Below are positions 29,310 to 37,343 of a DNA stretch of 64,000 bases, piece by piece. The position numbers and the translations under genes are program-made. The stretch's first letter is position 1, and every line of letters begins with the position of its first letter. Source of the DNA: Arthrobacter oryzae (lineage in GTDB: Bacteria > Actinomycetota > Actinomycetes > Actinomycetales > Micrococcaceae); assembly GCF_030812315.1 (NCBI RefSeq), contig NZ_JAUSSM010000009.1, positions 1-64,000 of the forward strand, written 5' to 3'. Under the pieces are notes generated by a model that saw only the letters and a list, made by a program, of their open reading frames with translations, had not been told where the DNA came from and searched no databases.

Positions 29310-29375
29310 GAATTCGCCGGAAGCGTGCGGATTCGCCGGAAATTTGCGGCGAATCCGCAGCTTACCGGCGAATTC
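29310..29375. repeat. Nested 66-bp palindrome after topA
   Basis: Outer arms GAATTCGCCGG (29310-29320) and CCGGCGAATTC (29365-29375), a 4-bp middle pair AAGC/GCTT, and inner arms GCGGATTCGCCG (29327-29338) and CGGCGAATCCGC (29347-29358) around the loop GAAATTTG. 27 of 29 positions per side pair. It could form a very stable hairpin and terminate topA transcripts, but there is no U-run and the inner and outer arms share ATTCGCCGG, as in a repeat element. Confidence 0.85.
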
Positions 29376-29415
29376 GCGTTTGCGCCCCGCCCGGCAAACG
29401 TGGTCGAGTAGATGT

Positions 29416-29865
29416 ATGACTGAACAGCCTGCACCCGCGGAAATCCAGCCCCTGAACGACCTCGAAGAGAAGCTCGCCACAGGTGACCACCCGGATGCCA
29501 ACCCGGTGGACGTCATCCTGTCCTTCCTCAACAACGAGGTCTACATCATCAGCTCCGATGCGCTTGAAGGCGAAGACGCGCAGGTCGAACCACTCGTGTT
29601 GTCCAACGCCGAGGGCAAGCCTGTACTGGCCGTGTTCTCGCACCCGAGCCGCGTTGACCAGCAGTTCCTCGATGCCGCCCCCAACGTCCTTGGCACCCAG
29701 GGAGCGGCCATCATCGGCAACCTTGGCGATGACCTCGGTATGGTCATCAACCCCGGCAGCGCCTTCGGCTTTGAGATCGACCCCGAGGGTGTGGCCAACA
29801 TCCGGCGCGACTTCAAGCGCGCCGATCAGCCTGCCGACGGTTCCGCCGAGGCAGCTGCGGAGTAA
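29416..29865 (+). CDS. SseB-family protein
   Basis: A 149-residue cytoplasmic protein with the SseB N-terminal domain pattern: NDLEEKLATGD, VDVILSFLNNEVYIISSD, PLVLSNAEGKPVLAVFSHPSRV and the NPGSAFGFEIDPEGVANIR segment. The function of the family is unclear; in actinobacteria it is common as a single gene. The ATG at 29416 gives the family's usual N-terminus. A strong hairpin follows its stop. Confidence 0.82.
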   Translation: MTEQPAPAEIQPLNDLEEKLATGDHPDANPVDVILSFLNNEVYIISSDALEGEDAQVEPLVLSNAEGKPVLAVFSHPSRVDQQFLDAAPNVLGTQGAAIIGNLGDDLGMVINPGSAFGFEIDPEGVANIRRDFKRADQPADGSAEAAAE

Positions 29866-29892
29866 CAACCGCGATAATCCCGACCCGGACAG

Positions 29893-29926
29893 GCAAGCCG
29901 CCGACGCATTTGCGCCGGCGGCTTGC
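29893..29926 (+). terminator. Hairpin after the SseB-like gene
   Basis: A perfect 11-bp stem, GCAAGCCGCCG (29893-29903) and CGGCGGCTTGC (29916-29926), with a 12-nt loop. It begins 28 bp after the stop codon and ends just before the ppx start region, as expected for an intrinsic terminator, although the following bases are only weakly U-rich. Confidence 0.6.
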
Positions 29927-29946
29927 TATCGGTGAATAATGGCAGA

Positions 29947-31038
29947 ATGCGTCTAGGCGTCCTCGACATCGGTTCCAACACTGTCCACCTGCTTCTGGTT
30001 GATGCGCATCCCGGCGCGCGGCCGGTGCCCTTCGCTTCGCATAAACGTCCGCTCTCGCTCGTGCAGTTCCTCGACGCCGAGGGCAACATCAACGACGCCG
30101 GCCAGCACGAACTCATCGAATTCGTCCTCGAGGCGTGGGAGTTTGCGGCCAAACACAAAGCCCAGGACCTTCTGGCGTTCTGTACGTCCGCCATCCGCGA
30201 AGCCACGAACGGGCCGGCCGTGCTGGCCCGGGTCAAGCATGAAACCACTGTTACGCTCCAGGAGCTCACCGGCAGCCAGGAGGCATCCATGACCTTCTTC
30301 GCCGTCCGCCGCTGGTACGGCTGGGGCGCCGGTCCCATCCTGAACCTTGACATCGGCGGCGGCTCCTTCGAAATGGCGCTGGGCCAGGACGAACTGCCGG
30401 AGCTGGCCACGTCCGTTCCGCTGGGGGCGAGCCGCCTCACCCGGGACTGGCTGCACGATGACCCGCCCTCCGCGAAGAGCGTCAAGGAACTCCGCCGCTA
30501 TATCCGGGCAACCCTCAAGCCGGCAGTCCGGAACTTCAACGAGCTGGGCAGGGCGAACGTGGTGGCCGGGACGTCCAAGACTTTCCGTTCGCTGGCCCGG
30601 ATCGCCGGGGCAGCCCCGAGCGCCGCCGGACCGTACGTCAAGCGCGAACTGGGCGCAACGGACCTTGGCATCTGGGCTCAGCGGATTTCAGCCATGAAAA
30701 CGGAGGACAGGCTGCACCTCCCGGGCGTCTCCGAAGCCCGAGCCAACCAGCTCCTTGCCGGAGCACTCGTGGCTGAGGCGGCCCTGGAACTCTTCGAATT
30801 CAAGAAGGTCAAGATCTGCCCGTGGGCCCTGCGGGAAGGTCTCATCCTCCGCAGGCTGGACCAGTTGATTTTCGAGGGGCCGCTGGAGCCGGCGCCCCAC
30901 GTCGCCCTGCCGCCGGTTGCGGCCGGCCCGGACACAGCCCTCGCCGCCACCGCACCGGAGCCGGCAACCGCCGCCGCCCCGGCCACTGCCCCTACCACAG
31001 CCGCCCCGGCCGCCGCCGCAGGCGGGAGGGCTGACTGA
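29947..31038 (+). CDS. ppx: Ppx/GppA-family phosphatase
   Basis: Exopolyphosphatase or pppGpp phosphohydrolase of the ASKHA fold, 363 residues. The two phosphate loops are LDIGSNTVHLLLVDAHPG at the N-terminus and NLDIGGGSFEMALG at about 133. The Ala/Pro/Thr-rich C-terminal 50 residues are a disordered tail. Which activity applies cannot be decided from the sequence. The start used is ATG 29947; GTG 29932 and TTG 29923 are also in frame but lie within or next to the upstream hairpin. Confidence 0.9.
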   Translation: MRLGVLDIGSNTVHLLLVDAHPGARPVPFASHKRPLSLVQFLDAEGNINDAGQHELIEFVLEAWEFAAKHKAQDLLAFCTSAIREATNGPAVLARVKHETTVTLQELTGSQEASMTFFAVRRWYGWGAGPILNLDIGGGSFEMALGQDELPELATSVPLGASRLTRDWLHDDPPSAKSVKELRRYIRATLKPAVRNFNELGRANVVAGTSKTFRSLARIAGAAPSAAGPYVKRELGATDLGIWAQRISAMKTEDRLHLPGVSEARANQLLAGALVAEAALELFEFKKVKICPWALREGLILRRLDQLIFEGPLEPAPHVALPPVAAGPDTALAATAPEPATAAAPATAPTTAAPAAAAGGRAD

Positions 31039-31039
31039 G

Positions 31040-31876
31040 ATGAGCAACGGCGTCGAACTTTCCCGTGAGGAGAACCGCGTGATTCCGGTGGCGCTGTCCA
31101 GCTCCTCCGTCTACCCGCTGAGCGTGCACGATGCTTTCGCCGTGGCGCAGGACCTTGGCTTTGACGGCGTGGAGGTGATGGTCACCAACAATGCCACCAG
31201 CCAGAGCCCGCACTCCCTCCTGGAGCTCAGCCACCGCTACCGGCAGCCGATCGTCTCCATTCATGCGCCTACGCTGCTGCTGACCCAGAAGGTGTGGGGA
31301 TCGGCCTGGAACAAGATTGAAATGTCCTGCCGGATGGCCCGCGAAGTGGGCTGCGGCACCGTGGTGGTGCATCCGCCGTTCCGCTGGCAGAGCAACTATG
31401 CGGAGAACTTCCCCGCCGGCATTCGCCAGCTCGCCGACATGTACCAAGTGCGGATCGCCGTGGAAAACATGTACCCGTGGCGTGTGCGGGGCCGGGAAAC
31501 GGTTGCCTACCTGCCGCACTGGGATCCCTTGGGCCAGGATTACGACGACGTCACGTGGGACTTCTCGCACGCCGCCACCGCGGGGGTAAACAGTGTGGAG
31601 GCGATCAAGGCCCTTGGCAGCAAACTTCGGCACATCCACCTGACTGACGGGTCAGGCTCCGGACGGGACGAGCACCTCATTCCCGGACGCGGAAACCAAG
31701 GCTGCGCCGAGGCGCTGCAGCACCTGGCCGGCAGCGGATTCGACGGTATGGTGGTGGCGGAAATCTCCACCCGCCGGGCGAAGTACGCGGGGGAGCGCGA
31801 GCAGTGGCTGAACGAAACCCTGAAGTTTGCCCGGCAGCACCTGAACCTCCCGCTGGTCGGTGCCCGGGACGCCTAG
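31040..31876 (+). CDS. Sugar phosphate isomerase/epimerase-like TIM barrel
   Basis: A 278-residue protein of the xylose-isomerase-like/AP endonuclease 2 TIM-barrel family. Visible barrel strands include FDGVEVMV, IVSIHAP, CGTVVVHPPFRW and VRIAVENMYPW; candidate metal ligands are Glu in VENMYPW, Asp/His in WDFSHA, HIHLTDGSG and the late Glu in VVAEIS. The substrate is unknown. The start ATG 31040 is 2 bp after the ppx stop with GGGAGGG upstream, so it is co-transcribed with ppx. Confidence 0.85.
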   Translation: MSNGVELSREENRVIPVALSSSSVYPLSVHDAFAVAQDLGFDGVEVMVTNNATSQSPHSLLELSHRYRQPIVSIHAPTLLLTQKVWGSAWNKIEMSCRMAREVGCGTVVVHPPFRWQSNYAENFPAGIRQLADMYQVRIAVENMYPWRVRGRETVAYLPHWDPLGQDYDDVTWDFSHAATAGVNSVEAIKALGSKLRHIHLTDGSGSGRDEHLIPGRGNQGCAEALQHLAGSGFDGMVVAEISTRRAKYAGEREQWLNETLKFARQHLNLPLVGARDA

Positions 31877-31907
31877 GCAGGCTTTCGCGAGGTTGGGGTG
31901 CGCAGGG

Positions 31908-31947
31908 TGTCGACGATTGGGTGTCGATATTGGAGGGTGCCGTTCGT
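31908..31947 (+). promoter_or_regulatory. Candidate ECF42-type promoter with two TGTCGA -35 boxes
   Basis: TGTCGA occurs at 31908-31913 and again at 31922-31927, and a CGT that could be the -10 (31945-31947) lies 17 bp after the second. TGTCGA as -35 and a CG-containing -10 is the motif reported for ECF42 sigma factors. It stands upstream of the DGPF gene that such factors control. The match rests on that recalled consensus. Confidence 0.5.
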
Positions 31948-32002
31948 GTAGATGGTGAGAGGCCGGCACCGGGCCGGCTGATTCCTCGAGGAGGAAAACG
32001 AA

Positions 32003-32344
32003 ATGCCACAATACCTGCTCAGCATCTACCAGCCCGACGGTCCCGTACCGGACGCGGACTTCCTGGAGCCCATCATGCGCGACCTGGAAGGCCTCAACCG
32101 GGAGATGAAGGCGGCCGGCGCCTGGGTGTTCGCCGCCGGACTCCATCCCGCGGACACCGCCACCGTCCTGCGGAAAAAGGGAGACGAAGTGCTCATCACG
32201 GACGGCCCGTTCACCGAGGGCAAGGAACACCTCGGCGGGTTCACAATCATTGATGTCGACGACCTGGACGCCGCGCTGGACTGGGGACGCAGACTGGCGA
32301 AGATCGTCACCTTGCCGGTCGAAGTCCGCCCCCTCCAGCACTAG
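32003..32344 (+). CDS. YCII/DGPF-domain protein
   Basis: A 113-residue protein with the DGPF signature ITDGPFTEGKEHLGGFTIIDVDDLDAALDW, a ferredoxin-like fold of unknown activity. It has a very strong ribosome site (GAGGAGG, 10 bp before the ATG). It is followed after 18 bp by an ECF42 sigma factor; DGPF genes are the hallmark partners and targets of this sigma group. Probably expressed under control of the downstream sigma factor in a positive loop. Confidence 0.9.
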   Translation: MPQYLLSIYQPDGPVPDADFLEPIMRDLEGLNREMKAAGAWVFAAGLHPADTATVLRKKGDEVLITDGPFTEGKEHLGGFTIIDVDDLDAALDWGRRLAKIVTLPVEVRPLQH

Positions 32345-32362
32345 GCGTTAGGACGCATCCGG

Positions 32363-33661
32363 ATGACCGGGCCCGGTTCCGCGGCGGGGGATTGTTCTGA
32401 GGGGGATCTTTCTGCGGAGATAGCCCGCATCTTCCGCAGCGAGTACGGCCGTGCCGTGGCCGTGCTGGTCCGGGTCTTCGGCAGCATCGACATCGCTGAG
32501 GACGCCGTCCAGGACGCCTTCACGGCGGCCGTGCAGCGCTGGCCGTCCGCCGGCATCCCGCCCAGCCCGGCGGGGTGGATCATCACCACTGCCCGGAACC
32601 GGGCCATCGACCGGCTCCGCCGGGACGCCGTCCGCGAGGACAAATATGCACAGGCCGCCCTCCTGCACTCCGGGACAGGGCATGCCTCCGGTGTGGCCCC
32701 CGGGGAGCCGCTGGAGGAGCTGGCGGAGGAGGCTGCGATGCGCGATGACACGCTGCGGCTGATCTTCACGTGCTGCCACCCTGCCCTCGGAACCCCGGCC
32801 CGCGTGGCGTTGACCCTGAGGCTCCTTGGCGGACTGACGACAGCGGAGATTGCCCGGGCCTTTATGGTTCCCGAAACAACCATGGCCCAGCGGCTGGTCC
32901 GGGCCAAGGCGAAAATCCGGGACGCCCGGATTCCCTACCGTGTGCCCAGCGGCGCGGAACTGCCGGAGCGGCTGACGGCCGTGCTCGCCGTCGTCTACCT
33001 CATCTTCAACGAGGGCTACAGTGCGAGCTCCGGCGAGGCGCTGATCCGGGACGAGCTCTGCGCGGAGGCTGTCCGGCTGGCCCGGCTCCTTGCATCGCTC
33101 ATGCCCGACGAACCCGAAGCCCGGGGGCTTCTGGCGCTGATGTTGCTGATAGAGTCGCGGCGCGCGGCCAGGATGACGCCCGACGGCGGCCTGGTGCTGT
33201 TGGCGGACCAGGACCGGCGGCTGTGGAACAGGGAGCTCATTGCCGAGGGCCAGTCCATTGTGCGGCAGTGCCTTCGCCGGAACCAGCCGGGGCCGTACCA
33301 GGTGCAGGCCGCCATCAACGCGGTCCACAGCGACTCCCCGTCCGCCGAGGCGACGGACTGGGAACAGATCCTGGCGCTGTACGATCAGCTCCTGCAGTTG
33401 TCACCCGGTCCCGTGGTTGCCCTCAACCGTGCGGTGGCCGTTGCCGAAGTGCACCGCCCTGCGGCGGCCCTCGGGCTGGTGGACGGGCTGGACCTGGGAG
33501 GCTACGGACTTTTCCACGCCGTGCGGGCGGACCTGCTCCGGCGCCTGGGCCGCTTCCGGGAAGCCAAGGCGTCGTACCGTGACGCCGTGGGGCTGGCAGG
33601 AAATGCGGCTGAGCGGCGGTTCCTCGAAGGCCGGCTCCGCGGGCTGCCTGGCGGGGACTGA
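32363..33661 (+). CDS. ECF42-group RNA polymerase sigma factor with C-terminal TPR domain
   Basis: A 432-residue protein, double the normal ECF length. The sigma-70 region 2 segment is IFRSEYGRAVAVLVRVFGS with EDAVQDAFTAAVQRW and AGWIITTARNRAIDRLRR. Region 4 has LGGLTTAEIARAFMVPETTMAQRLVRAKAKIR. About 230 further residues are helical and TPR-like (LPERLTAVLAVVYLIFNEGY, PGPVVALNRAVAVAEV, GRFREAKASYRDAVGLA). No anti-sigma factor is nearby, typical of ECF42, where the C-terminal domain is thought to be needed for activity. The signal is unknown. Confidence 0.9.
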   Translation: MTGPGSAAGDCSEGDLSAEIARIFRSEYGRAVAVLVRVFGSIDIAEDAVQDAFTAAVQRWPSAGIPPSPAGWIITTARNRAIDRLRRDAVREDKYAQAALLHSGTGHASGVAPGEPLEELAEEAAMRDDTLRLIFTCCHPALGTPARVALTLRLLGGLTTAEIARAFMVPETTMAQRLVRAKAKIRDARIPYRVPSGAELPERLTAVLAVVYLIFNEGYSASSGEALIRDELCAEAVRLARLLASLMPDEPEARGLLALMLLIESRRAARMTPDGGLVLLADQDRRLWNRELIAEGQSIVRQCLRRNQPGPYQVQAAINAVHSDSPSAEATDWEQILALYDQLLQLSPGPVVALNRAVAVAEVHRPAAALGLVDGLDLGGYGLFHAVRADLLRRLGRFREAKASYRDAVGLAGNAAERRFLEGRLRGLPGGD

Positions 33662-33756
33662 CATTCCTCCTGCGGAGCGGCTCCTGCCGGGAAGGCTTCG
33701 GCCAAAGCGAAAGCCCGGCTTAGCTCGGCTTAGCCCGCTTAAAGCCAAAGCGCGGC

Positions 33757-33869
33757 TTAAAGCGAAAGCACCGGGCGGTCCTGCCGAAGGAATTGGGGGA
33801 ACCCTTCCGCAGCCGCCCGGCGCCGCGCCGGTTCCGTGGAACCGGCTGTCATCACTCGCACCTATGAGG
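33757..33869 (-). ncRNA. Candidate structured RNA, copy 1
   Basis: Three helices can be drawn: A, CCGGGCGG/CCGCCCGG (33771-33778 with 33813-33820), enclosing GAAGG/CCTTC around a G5/C5 loop; B, GCCGGTTCC/GGAACCGGC (33827-33835 with 33838-33846); C, TCAT/ATGA (33849-33852 with 33864-33867) around CACTCGCACC. Copy 2 keeps all three helices with different base pairs in helix B and the inner part of A. On the minus strand the element ends in GCTTTCGCTTTAA, like a terminator, so this strand is favoured. No known RNA family was recognised. Confidence 0.5.
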
Positions 33870-33968
33870 CACTTTCCAAGTTACACAAGCAGTTTGGGTG
33901 TTTCAGCTATTTTCCCTGTGCGTAGGCTGGCAATGTCCGGTAGCGACGGTTCAACCGGACAGCCATGG

Positions 33969-34082
33969 TTAAAAGCGAAAGCACCGGCGGCCCTGGCAGG
34001 AAAATGGGGGAAACCTGCTGTGGACCACCGGTGCCGGGCAAACATCCCCATGCTTGCCTCATCACTCGCACCCTCAATGAGG
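33969..34082 (-). ncRNA. Candidate structured RNA, copy 2
   Basis: Same layout as copy 1: helix A CACCGG/CCGGTG (33982-33987 with 34028-34033) enclosing GCAGG/CCTGC (33996-34000 with 34014-34018) around a G5/C5 loop; helix B GGCAA-CAT/ATG-TTGCC (34037-34058) with loop CCCC; helix C CCTCAT/ATGAGG (34057-34062 with 34077-34082). TCATCACTCGCACC and the AAAGCGAAAGCACCGG flank are shared with copy 1. A minus-strand promoter candidate lies just outside, and the minus-strand end is GCTTTCGCTTTTAA. Confidence 0.52.
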
Positions 34083-34085
34083 TAG

Positions 34086-34113
34086 TTACTACGCTATGGG
34101 GCCACTTTGTGAA
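34086..34113 (-). promoter_or_regulatory. Candidate promoter for structured RNA copy 2
   Basis: On the minus strand TTCACA (34108-34113), a 16-bp spacer and TAGTAA (34086-34091) would start transcription near 34079, at the 5' edge of helix C. Confidence 0.35.
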
Positions 34114-34238
34114 GAAGCTGCGGTGAGCATGTGAGCCACCTGTGAATGGGGCCCCGCAGTGCGCTGCCCGCCGCGGACAGTGGTCCGGACCGCAACCCCC
34201 GGATGCGATAACCCGCACCGAACTGCAATGATGGACCA

Positions 34239-35072
34239 ATGAGCAACCGAATCGCATTCCTTGGCTGTGGATCCATGAACGAGGCCGTCATGAGCGGCAT
34301 GCTGGCGGCCGGAACGGACCCGGCGGACGTCGTGGCGACTGTCCGGCGCGCGGAGCGTGCTGCCGAACTTGCCCAGCGCCACCACGGCATTACGGCCATC
34401 GCGGGCGAAGAGGAGCCGGACAACAACAAGCAGGCCGCCACCGGCTCCGCCGTCGTGATCCTCGGCGTCAAACCCGTGGGAATCATCGACCTGGCGCGGG
34501 AGGTCAGCGGTTCGTTGTCTCCGAAGACCATTGTGGTCAGTGTGGCTGCGGCGGTTTCCATCGCGCAGTTGGAGGCCGCACTGCCGGCCGGCCAGCCGGT
34601 GGTCCGCAGCATGCCCAACACTCCGGCCAAACTGGGGCGCGGTGTTGTGTCCGTGTCGCCGGGAACCAACTGCTCGGCCGACCAGCTGCAGCTGGTCAAG
34701 GACGTCCTCAAGGGCGCCGGGACTGTGGTGGAAGTGCCCGAGGAGCAGGTGGATGCCTTGTCCGCGATCAGCGGTTCGGGACCGGCCTACGCGTTCTACC
34801 TGGCCGAGGCGATGGCGGCCGCCGGCGTCGAACTCGGGCTGGATCCTGATTTGTCCCTGTTGCTGGCACGGGAAACCGTAGCAGGAGCCGGCCTCATGCT
34901 GGCGGAACCCGGGGCGCACCCCACCGCCCTGCGCAAGGCCGTGACCAGCCCGAACGGCACCACTGAACGAGCCATAGCCACGTTCGACGAGCGCGGCATG
35001 CCGGCGATCATCGCCGACGGCGCCCGCGCCGCCGCAGCCCGCGCAGCCGAGATCACCAAGCAACTCGCGTAA
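34239..35072 (+). CDS. proC: Pyrroline-5-carboxylate reductase
   Basis: Last enzyme of proline biosynthesis, reducing 1-pyrroline-5-carboxylate with NAD(P)H. The 277-residue product has the N-terminal dinucleotide fold RIAFLGCGSMNEAVMSGML, the VILGVKP segment, SMPNTPAKLGRGVVSVS, and the family signature around ALSAISGSGPAYAFYLAEAM and the conserved LREAVTSPNGTTE-type motif (here LRKAVTSPNGTTE) near the C-terminus. Standard length. No pro operon partner is adjacent. Confidence 0.96.
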   Translation: MSNRIAFLGCGSMNEAVMSGMLAAGTDPADVVATVRRAERAAELAQRHHGITAIAGEEEPDNNKQAATGSAVVILGVKPVGIIDLAREVSGSLSPKTIVVSVAAAVSIAQLEAALPAGQPVVRSMPNTPAKLGRGVVSVSPGTNCSADQLQLVKDVLKGAGTVVEVPEEQVDALSAISGSGPAYAFYLAEAMAAAGVELGLDPDLSLLLARETVAGAGLMLAEPGAHPTALRKAVTSPNGTTERAIATFDERGMPAIIADGARAAAARAAEITKQLA

Positions 35073-35124
35073 CCTGCGGGACGCTCCTGTCACGGCCGCT
35101 CCCGGGCGGCCGTACCGGACCCGG

Positions 35125-35811
35125 CTACGGCCGGGCGGCGAACCTCTCGAGCAGGTCCACGTGCCCGGACACGATCAGCATGTCCCGGGAGGACACCTTG
35201 GTCTCGGGCCGGGCGTAGGTGAAGTCCTCGCCGGGTGATTTCACGCCGACGATCGTGACGCCGTACTTGGACCGGACCTTGGACTCATCCAGGGTGAAGC
35301 CCACGGTTTCGCGCGGCGGGTACATCTTGACGATCGCGAAGTCGTCGTCGAACTCGATGAAGTCCAGCATCCGGCCGGAGACCAGGTGCGCCGCCCGGAC
35401 GCCGGCGTCAGCCTCGGGATAGATCACATGGTTGGCGCCGATCCGCGTGAGGATCTTGCCGTGCGAGGGCGTAATCGCCTTGACCCAGAGGTGCTCGATG
35501 CCGAGGTCCACCAGGTTCACGGTGATCAGCACCGAGGACTCGATCGAGGTGCCCACGCCACAGACGGCGGAGCTGAACTCCTGCGCGCCGAGCTGCCGCA
35601 GGGCGTCGATATTGGTGGCATCGGCCTCGACCACGTGGGTGAGCACCGGGGCCCACTTCTGCACCAGGTTGCGGTCACGCTCGATGGCCAGCACCTCGCG
35701 GCCCTGCTTGACCAGCTGTTCGGCGGTGGATGAGCCAAAGCGCCCCAGGCCGATCACCAGTACGGGGGCATTGTGGGCGGGGCGGTGGGTGGCGCCTGAC
35801 GGATCAGCCAA
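35125..35811 (-). CDS. ktrA: KtrA/TrkA-type potassium channel regulatory subunit
   Basis: A 228-residue cytoplasmic RCK protein that gates the KtrB/TrkH pore in response to nucleotides. The RCK_N Rossmann fold shows VLVIGLGRFGSSTAEQLVKQGREVLAIE (GxGxxG and the acidic end of strand 2), and the RCK_C domain covers about 140-228. Its start lies 8 bp inside the end of the pore gene, so the two are translationally coupled. Confidence 0.9.
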   Translation of the reverse strand: MADPSGATHRPAHNAPVLVIGLGRFGSSTAEQLVKQGREVLAIERDRNLVQKWAPVLTHVVEADATNIDALRQLGAQEFSSAVCGVGTSIESSVLITVNLVDLGIEHLWVKAITPSHGKILTRIGANHVIYPEADAGVRAAHLVSGRMLDFIEFDDDFAIVKMYPPRETVGFTLDESKVRSKYGVTIVGVKSPGEDFTYARPETKVSSRDMLIVSGHVDLLERFAARP

Positions 35812-37237
35812 TGATGGGCCTCTCTTCCGGGTAGTGGTACAGCTGGCTGCGCTGGCGCAATGCCAGGGCAGCGGCGAGGGTTACGGTGCCGACGCGGCCC
35901 GCAAACATCAGCGCGGACAGGACATAAACGCCCGACGGCGGCAGTTCGGCACTGAGGTTCGTGCTTAGCCCCACGGTGGCGAAGGCTGAAATGGTCTCGA
36001 ACAGCACCCGGTCCAGGGAGGCACCGCTGATGTGCAGGAGCATGAAGGCTGAAACGGAAACCAGTGTTGCGCCGGCGACGATCACCGAAATGGCCACCCG
36101 CATGGTTCCCTGCGGGATGGTGCGGCCGTAGACCTTCACGTCGGCGTCGCCGCGGGCTTCGGCCACGATGGCCAGGAACATCACGGCGATGGTGGTCACC
36201 TTAATGCCGCCGGCCGTGGAGGCCGACCCGCCGCCGGCGAACATCAGGGCATCTGTGAGGAGCATGGTGGTGGATTCCATGTGGTTCTGGTCCACCAGGT
36301 TGAAGCCGCCGGACCGCGTCATGACGGAAGCGAAGAGGGAGTGCGTGATTTTGTCGCCGACGTCCATGGAACCAATGGTCCGCATGTTCTCCCACTCCAT
36401 GAGCCCCCACAGCACGGTTCCGGCCGCCAGGAGGATGAATGACACCTGGATAGTCAGTTTGGTGTGCAGGTTCCATTTCTTCCAGTTCAGCCCGTTCTGC
36501 TGCAGCACCATCACCACAGGGAAGCCCAGGCTGCCGAAGAATACGCCGAGCATCAGCGGAATGAGGATCCACAGGTCGGTTTCGTAGGGAACGATGCCGT
36601 CCGAGTGTGGCGTGAAACCGGCGTTGTTGAAGGACGAGATCGAATAGAAGACGCCATGCCAGACCGACTGGCCGAAGCTTTCGCCCAGCGTCAGGAACCG
36701 GGGGATGAGGGCAAGCGCCAGGATGGCTTCAATGACCACGGACGTGGTGATGACGATCCGCAGCAGGGTACCCACTTCGCCCAGGCGGCCGGCGTTGTTC
36801 ATGGCTTCCTGGGCGATCAGCTTGCCGCGCACGCCGAGCTTCTTGCTGACCATGAGCGCCAGCAGCGAGGCCAGGGTCAGGGTGCCCAGGCCGCCCACGA
36901 AAATGCCGACCAGGATGACCAGCTGGCCAAAGAAGGACCAGTGCACCGCGGTGGACACGACGGTCAGGCCGGTGACGCAGACTGCGGACACTGCGGTGAA
37001 AAGAGCCTGGTGCAGGGGAGTGAAGTCACCGGTCGCGGAAGACGCCGGCAGGGACAGGAGCCCCGTGAACACGAGGATGACAACACCGAACGCAGTCAGT
37101 GCCAGCCGAGCGGGCGAGGTGTTGGCAATATTGTCGATGAAGTCGCGGATGCCGGTGAAGATCCACAGGCCCTCACGCTCCGGCATGCCGGGGTGCCAGT
37201 TAGCCGGGCTCTTGGACCTCGGCTGGCTTTGCGTCAT
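35804..37237 (-). CDS. ktrB: KtrB/TrkH-type potassium transporter
   Basis: A 477-residue membrane pore subunit for K+ (or Na+/K+) uptake. Four pore-loop repeats are visible: SAVCVTGLTVV, SSFNNAGFTPHS, TRSGGFNLVD and ATVGLSTNLS, each with the glycine of the selectivity filter. About eight main membrane helices lie around them. The hydrophilic N-terminal 40 residues precede the first helix. It is the first gene of the ktrB-ktrA operon and divergent from the deacetylase gene. Confidence 0.93.
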   Translation of the reverse strand: MTQSQPRSKSPANWHPGMPEREGLWIFTGIRDFIDNIANTSPARLALTAFGVVILVFTGLLSLPASSATGDFTPLHQALFTAVSAVCVTGLTVVSTAVHWSFFGQLVILVGIFVGGLGTLTLASLLALMVSKKLGVRGKLIAQEAMNNAGRLGEVGTLLRIVITTSVVIEAILALALIPRFLTLGESFGQSVWHGVFYSISSFNNAGFTPHSDGIVPYETDLWILIPLMLGVFFGSLGFPVVMVLQQNGLNWKKWNLHTKLTIQVSFILLAAGTVLWGLMEWENMRTIGSMDVGDKITHSLFASVMTRSGGFNLVDQNHMESTTMLLTDALMFAGGGSASTAGGIKVTTIAVMFLAIVAEARGDADVKVYGRTIPQGTMRVAISVIVAGATLVSVSAFMLLHISGASLDRVLFETISAFATVGLSTNLSAELPPSGVYVLSALMFAGRVGTVTLAAALALRQRSQLYHYPEERPIIG

Positions 37238-37343
37238 GTGCGGCTTTTTTCCTCGGTTGAAACTGCTTCTTTCAGTAGTAAACCACTATATTCCGCGCGA
37301 TGACCGGGAAATCCGGCTACCAGGCTCGGGTAGCCTGTCCTTG

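Larger units (their letters stand above)
33662..34238. other. Gene-free 577-bp interval with duplicated structured element
   Basis: Between the sigma factor gene and proC no reading frame of convincing length exists. The interval holds two diverged copies of a folded element (33757-33869 and 33969-34082), a third occurrence of the flank AAAGCGAAAGC at 33704-33714, and short GCTTA-rich direct repeats at 33717-33760. The last about 100 bp should carry the proC promoter. Confidence 0.8.

Noticed and set aside
33909..33967. A 19-codon frame on the minus strand (MAVRLNRRYRTLPAYAQGK) between the two elements
   Set aside because: No ribosome site before the ATG and no second copy after the other element.
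33757..34082. The twin elements as 6C RNA or a c-di-AMP (ydaO) riboswitch
   Set aside because: 6C needs two C-rich loops of six C per RNA; each copy has one loop of five. The conserved ydaO core sequences are absent.
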